The notes under the pieces: generated by a model
The model's database searches: none
What the model was told of the DNA's origin: nothing
Seen by the model: only the letters and a program-made list of their open reading frames with translations
Source of the DNA: Chloroflexota bacterium
GTDB lineage: Bacteria; Chloroflexota; Limnocylindria; Limnocylindrales; CSP1-4
Assembly: GCA_017881985.1 (NCBI GenBank)
Contig: JADGQH010000061.1
Span: 1-13,348 of the forward strand
DNA: 13,348 nucleotides
Reading direction: 5' to 3'
Program-made: the position numbers and the translations under genes
In this document: one piece after another, positions 11,725-13,348 of the stretch
Layout of the letters: each line of letters begins with the position of its first letter
Position numbering within the stretch: the stretch's first letter is position 1

Positions 11725-12236
11725 GCGACGTCACGATCGTCGCGATGACGGCCGATCACGGCCTCGACGTGCTACGCATCTACGCCGAGGGGATCGCGAC
11801 CGGGCACGCGACCTTCGAGCCGGCGGCGCCGACCTGGGAGCGGTGGGACGCCGACCACCTCCGTGCGCATCGCTTCGTCGCCACCGACGACGCCGGTGCG
11901 GTGCTGGGCTGGGTCGCGGCCTCTCCCGTCTCCGGCCGGTGCACGTACGCGGGCGTCCTCGAGGAGTCCGTCTACGTCGACGCCATGGCCCGGGGCCACG
12001 GCGTCGGTCGTCGGCTCCTGGCCACGCTTCTCGCGTCGGCGCGCGAGGGCGGCGCCTGGACCGTCCAGGCCGGGGTCTTCCCGGAGAACGCGGCCAGCGT
12101 CGCGCTGCACACCGCTGCCGGCTTCCGGGTGGTCGGCACCCGCGAACGGCTGGGGCGGATGGGCTACGGCCCGCTCGCCGGTCGCTGGCGCGACGTGCTG
12201 CTGCTCGAGGACCGCCTGGAGGACGCTCCCGTCTGA
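11721..12236 (+). CDS. ArsN/PAT-type GNAT N-acetyltransferase
   Basis: 171-aa GNAT acetyltransferase of the ArsN/phosphinothricin acetyltransferase group. Such proteins acetylate the amino group of phosphinothricin-like compounds, and ArsN1 proteins in ars operons inactivate arsinothricin. Features: IYAEGIATGHATFEP (20-34, family-typical), LGWVAASPVSGR (62-73), TYAGVLEESVYVD (75-87), the acetyl-CoA loop ARGHGVGRRLLATLL with R/Q-x-x-G-x-G as Arg91-Gly96, and a conserved ENAASVALHTAAGFRVVG segment. Translation is coupled to arsR by a 4-bp ATGA overlap, so it should be induced together with arsR. Specificity toward arsinothricin versus other amines cannot be told from sequence alone. 82 bp of GC-rich gap separates it from the convergent UbiA gene. 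Confidence 0.92.
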   Translation: MSDVTIVAMTADHGLDVLRIYAEGIATGHATFEPAAPTWERWDADHLRAHRFVATDDAGAVLGWVAASPVSGRCTYAGVLEESVYVDAMARGHGVGRRLLATLLASAREGGAWTVQAGVFPENAASVALHTAAGFRVVGTRERLGRMGYGPLAGRWRDVLLLEDRLEDAPV

Positions 12237-12318
12237 CGGCCTCGCCCACCGCCGTGTACGTGGCGATCAGCCCTGGTGGCCCGCTGGCGATCCGCCCGGC
12301 GCCGGCCCCCGCGCCCGG

Positions 12319-13197
12319 TCAGGCCACCGTCCAGGGCGAGCCGACGAGCAGGACGACGTCGACCGCCGCCACGACGATCGCCGCGAGGAACGGCAGGCGG
12401 CTGCGCCGGTCGCGGAGCGCGACGACGGTGCCGGCGGTGGCGACGGCCGCGGCCACAGCGAGGGCCACGACGCCCGCGGTCGTCACCCCGCCCGTGGGAC
12501 CCGACACCAGCAGCACGGTCGCCCCCAGCAGGGCGCCGGCCGAGCCCAGGGCGGTCCCCGTCGCGCCGAGGCGGTGCGGCAGGCCCCGAACCCCCGTCGC
12601 CGCGTCGTCGAGCAGGTCGGGCAGCACGTTCGTGCCGTGCGCCCCGACGCCGATCAGGCCACCGGCGGCGACCACCCACCACGCCGCGGTCGGCCGGCCC
12701 GGCAGTGCTAGTGCCAGCGCCATGGGCAGCAGTGCGAAGGAGAGCGCGTACGGCGCCCAGGACCACACGGTCCGCTTGAGCCCCAGGTTGTACGCCCAGG
12801 CCGAGGCCACCGCGGCCAGGTGCACGCCGCCCGCGGCCCAACCCATCAGGAGGGAGAGCACCACGCAGGCCGCTGCGGCGGTGATCGCCGCGGCGCGCAC
12901 GGCGCCGATGGCGACCCGCCCGTCGGCCACGGGCTTGTCCGGTCGTCCGACCGCGGCGTCCCGGACGGCGTCCACCCAGTCGTTGGACCAGCCGACCGAG
13001 AGCTGGCCGGTGAGCACCGCCGCGACGATGAGCACGGTGCGCGCACCGGCCCCGGACCCGACCACCAGCACACCGGCCAGGGCCGAGACCGCGATCGTCG
13101 GCCCGGGATGGCAGGCCAGGAACAGGTCGAAGCCGCCGACTCGACGCGCCCGCTGCCGCACGGGCGCGGTGTCCCTGCCGGCGCCGGACCGGTTCAC
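12319..13197 (-). CDS. UbiA-family prenyltransferase
   Basis: 292-aa integral membrane prenyltransferase of the UbiA superfamily, which transfers polyprenyl groups to aromatic or other acceptors at the cytoplasmic membrane. The first Asp-rich motif is NDWVDAVRD (Asn72, Asp73, Asp76, Asp80), followed by GRPDKPVADGRV (84-95). The second is NVLPDLLDD (Asn190, Asp194, Asp197, Asp198) with the following LPHRLG. Both are needed for Mg2+-diphosphate binding and both look intact. Around eight or nine hydrophobic helices are visible. The GTG at 13197 overlaps the stop of an upstream membrane-protein gene as GTGA (coupled translation). No Shine-Dalgarno is obvious, consistent with coupling. The family also includes actinobacterial EboC-like proteins, so the acceptor is unknown. 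The last 20 residues are hydrophobic with no tail. Confidence 0.88.
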   Translation of the reverse strand: MNRSGAGRDTAPVRQRARRVGGFDLFLACHPGPTIAVSALAGVLVVGSGAGARTVLIVAAVLTGQLSVGWSNDWVDAVRDAAVGRPDKPVADGRVAIGAVRAAAITAAAACVVLSLLMGWAAGGVHLAAVASAWAYNLGLKRTVWSWAPYALSFALLPMALALALPGRPTAAWWVVAAGGLIGVGAHGTNVLPDLLDDAATGVRGLPHRLGATGTALGSAGALLGATVLLVSGPTGGVTTAGVVALAVAAAVATAGTVVALRDRRSRLPFLAAIVVAAVDVVLLVGSPWTVA

Positions 13198-13348
13198 GGA
13201 ACGGGACGTGCGGGCCGTCGCGACAGGACCGCGACGGCCGCAGTGACGGCGAGCAGCCCGACGAACCAGACGATCCCCGTCAGCAGAAGGGCCTGCTGAG
13301 CCCGACGCTCCGTCGCGCCGAGCCCGACCCCGGCCACGACGACGCCGG
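13194..13348 (-). CDS. C-terminal end of a small membrane protein (5' part outside window)
   Basis: An open frame runs into the window edge on the minus strand and ends with TGA at 13196-13194, which overlaps the GTG of the UbiA gene. It encodes the last 50 residues: Val/Gly/Ala-rich, then a charged TERRAQQ segment, then one clear membrane helix (LLLTGIVWFVGLLAVTAAVAVL) and the basic tail SRRPARPVP. The positive residues after the helix suggest a cytoplasmic C-terminus. The family is unknown. It likely forms an operon with the UbiA gene because of the 4-bp overlap. Confidence 0.65.
   Translation of the reverse strand, partial: GVVVAGVGLGATERRAQQALLLTGIVWFVGLLAVTAAVAVLSRRPARPVP

Noticed and set aside
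11843..13246. Very long plus-strand open frame over the acetyltransferase and UbiA genes
   Set aside because: It is Arg/Pro/Ala/Thr-rich and antisense to UbiA, whose motifs and membrane pattern are clear. GC-driven shadow.

Overview
The window is bacterial, high-GC and gene-dense. It has short intergenic gaps, ATGA or GTGA start/stop overlaps, and many GTG starts. Single-domain enzymes paired with TetR regulators, a CxxC-x17-CxxC zinc-ribbon protein and a DUF3494 ice-binding protein suggest an uncultured soil or freshwater Chloroflexota or Actinomycetota lineage. That is inferred from gene flavour, not from a marker gene. No rRNA, tRNA, transposase, CRISPR array or phage module was seen.

Layout. 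Region 1-2400 carries a secreted ice-binding protein (+), two strong hairpins, an unrecognised basic 127-aa protein (-), and a zinc-ribbon protein (+) with a Gly/Ser/Tyr-rich repeat linker. Region 2500-5400 carries a CruF-like carotenoid biosynthesis membrane protein (+), then a TetR regulator (-) divergent from a two-gene operon (+) of an NTF2/SnoaL-like protein and an NmrA-like NAD(P)-binding oxidoreductase. Region 5600-7930 carries a dienelactone hydrolase (-) and a cupin (-) divergent from a TetR regulator (+). The shared cupin/TetR promoter holds a duplicated operator-like sequence. Region 7928-10018 (-) reads SRPBCC protein, second cupin, third TetR, then a degraded NTF2-like remnant. 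The repeated theme is a TetR regulator beside small enzymes of aromatic, polyketide-like or xenobiotic chemistry. No substrate can be named.

Region 10320-13348 starts with a LUD-domain gene (+) behind a perfect TAGTTGC-N4-GCAACTA palindrome. This gene runs without a stop into the antisense of an arsenite methyltransferase gene (arsM, -). Recognisable LUD sequence ends near 10911 and recognisable ArsM sequence ends near 10900, so two truncated genes are joined tail to tail. To the right are an ArsR repressor (+) divergent from arsM, an ArsN-type acetyltransferase (+) overlapping arsR by 4 bp, and on the minus strand a UbiA-family prenyltransferase preceded by the end of a small membrane protein. 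The right part appears more GC-rich and more typically actinobacterial than the left. The junction is therefore either a real rearrangement or transfer, or an assembly chimera.

I found no convincing new multi-gene system. The observations most worth following are the LUD/ArsM junction, the duplicated operator at 7225/7274, the interleaved ars promoter, and the FET-like low-complexity linker in the zinc-ribbon protein.
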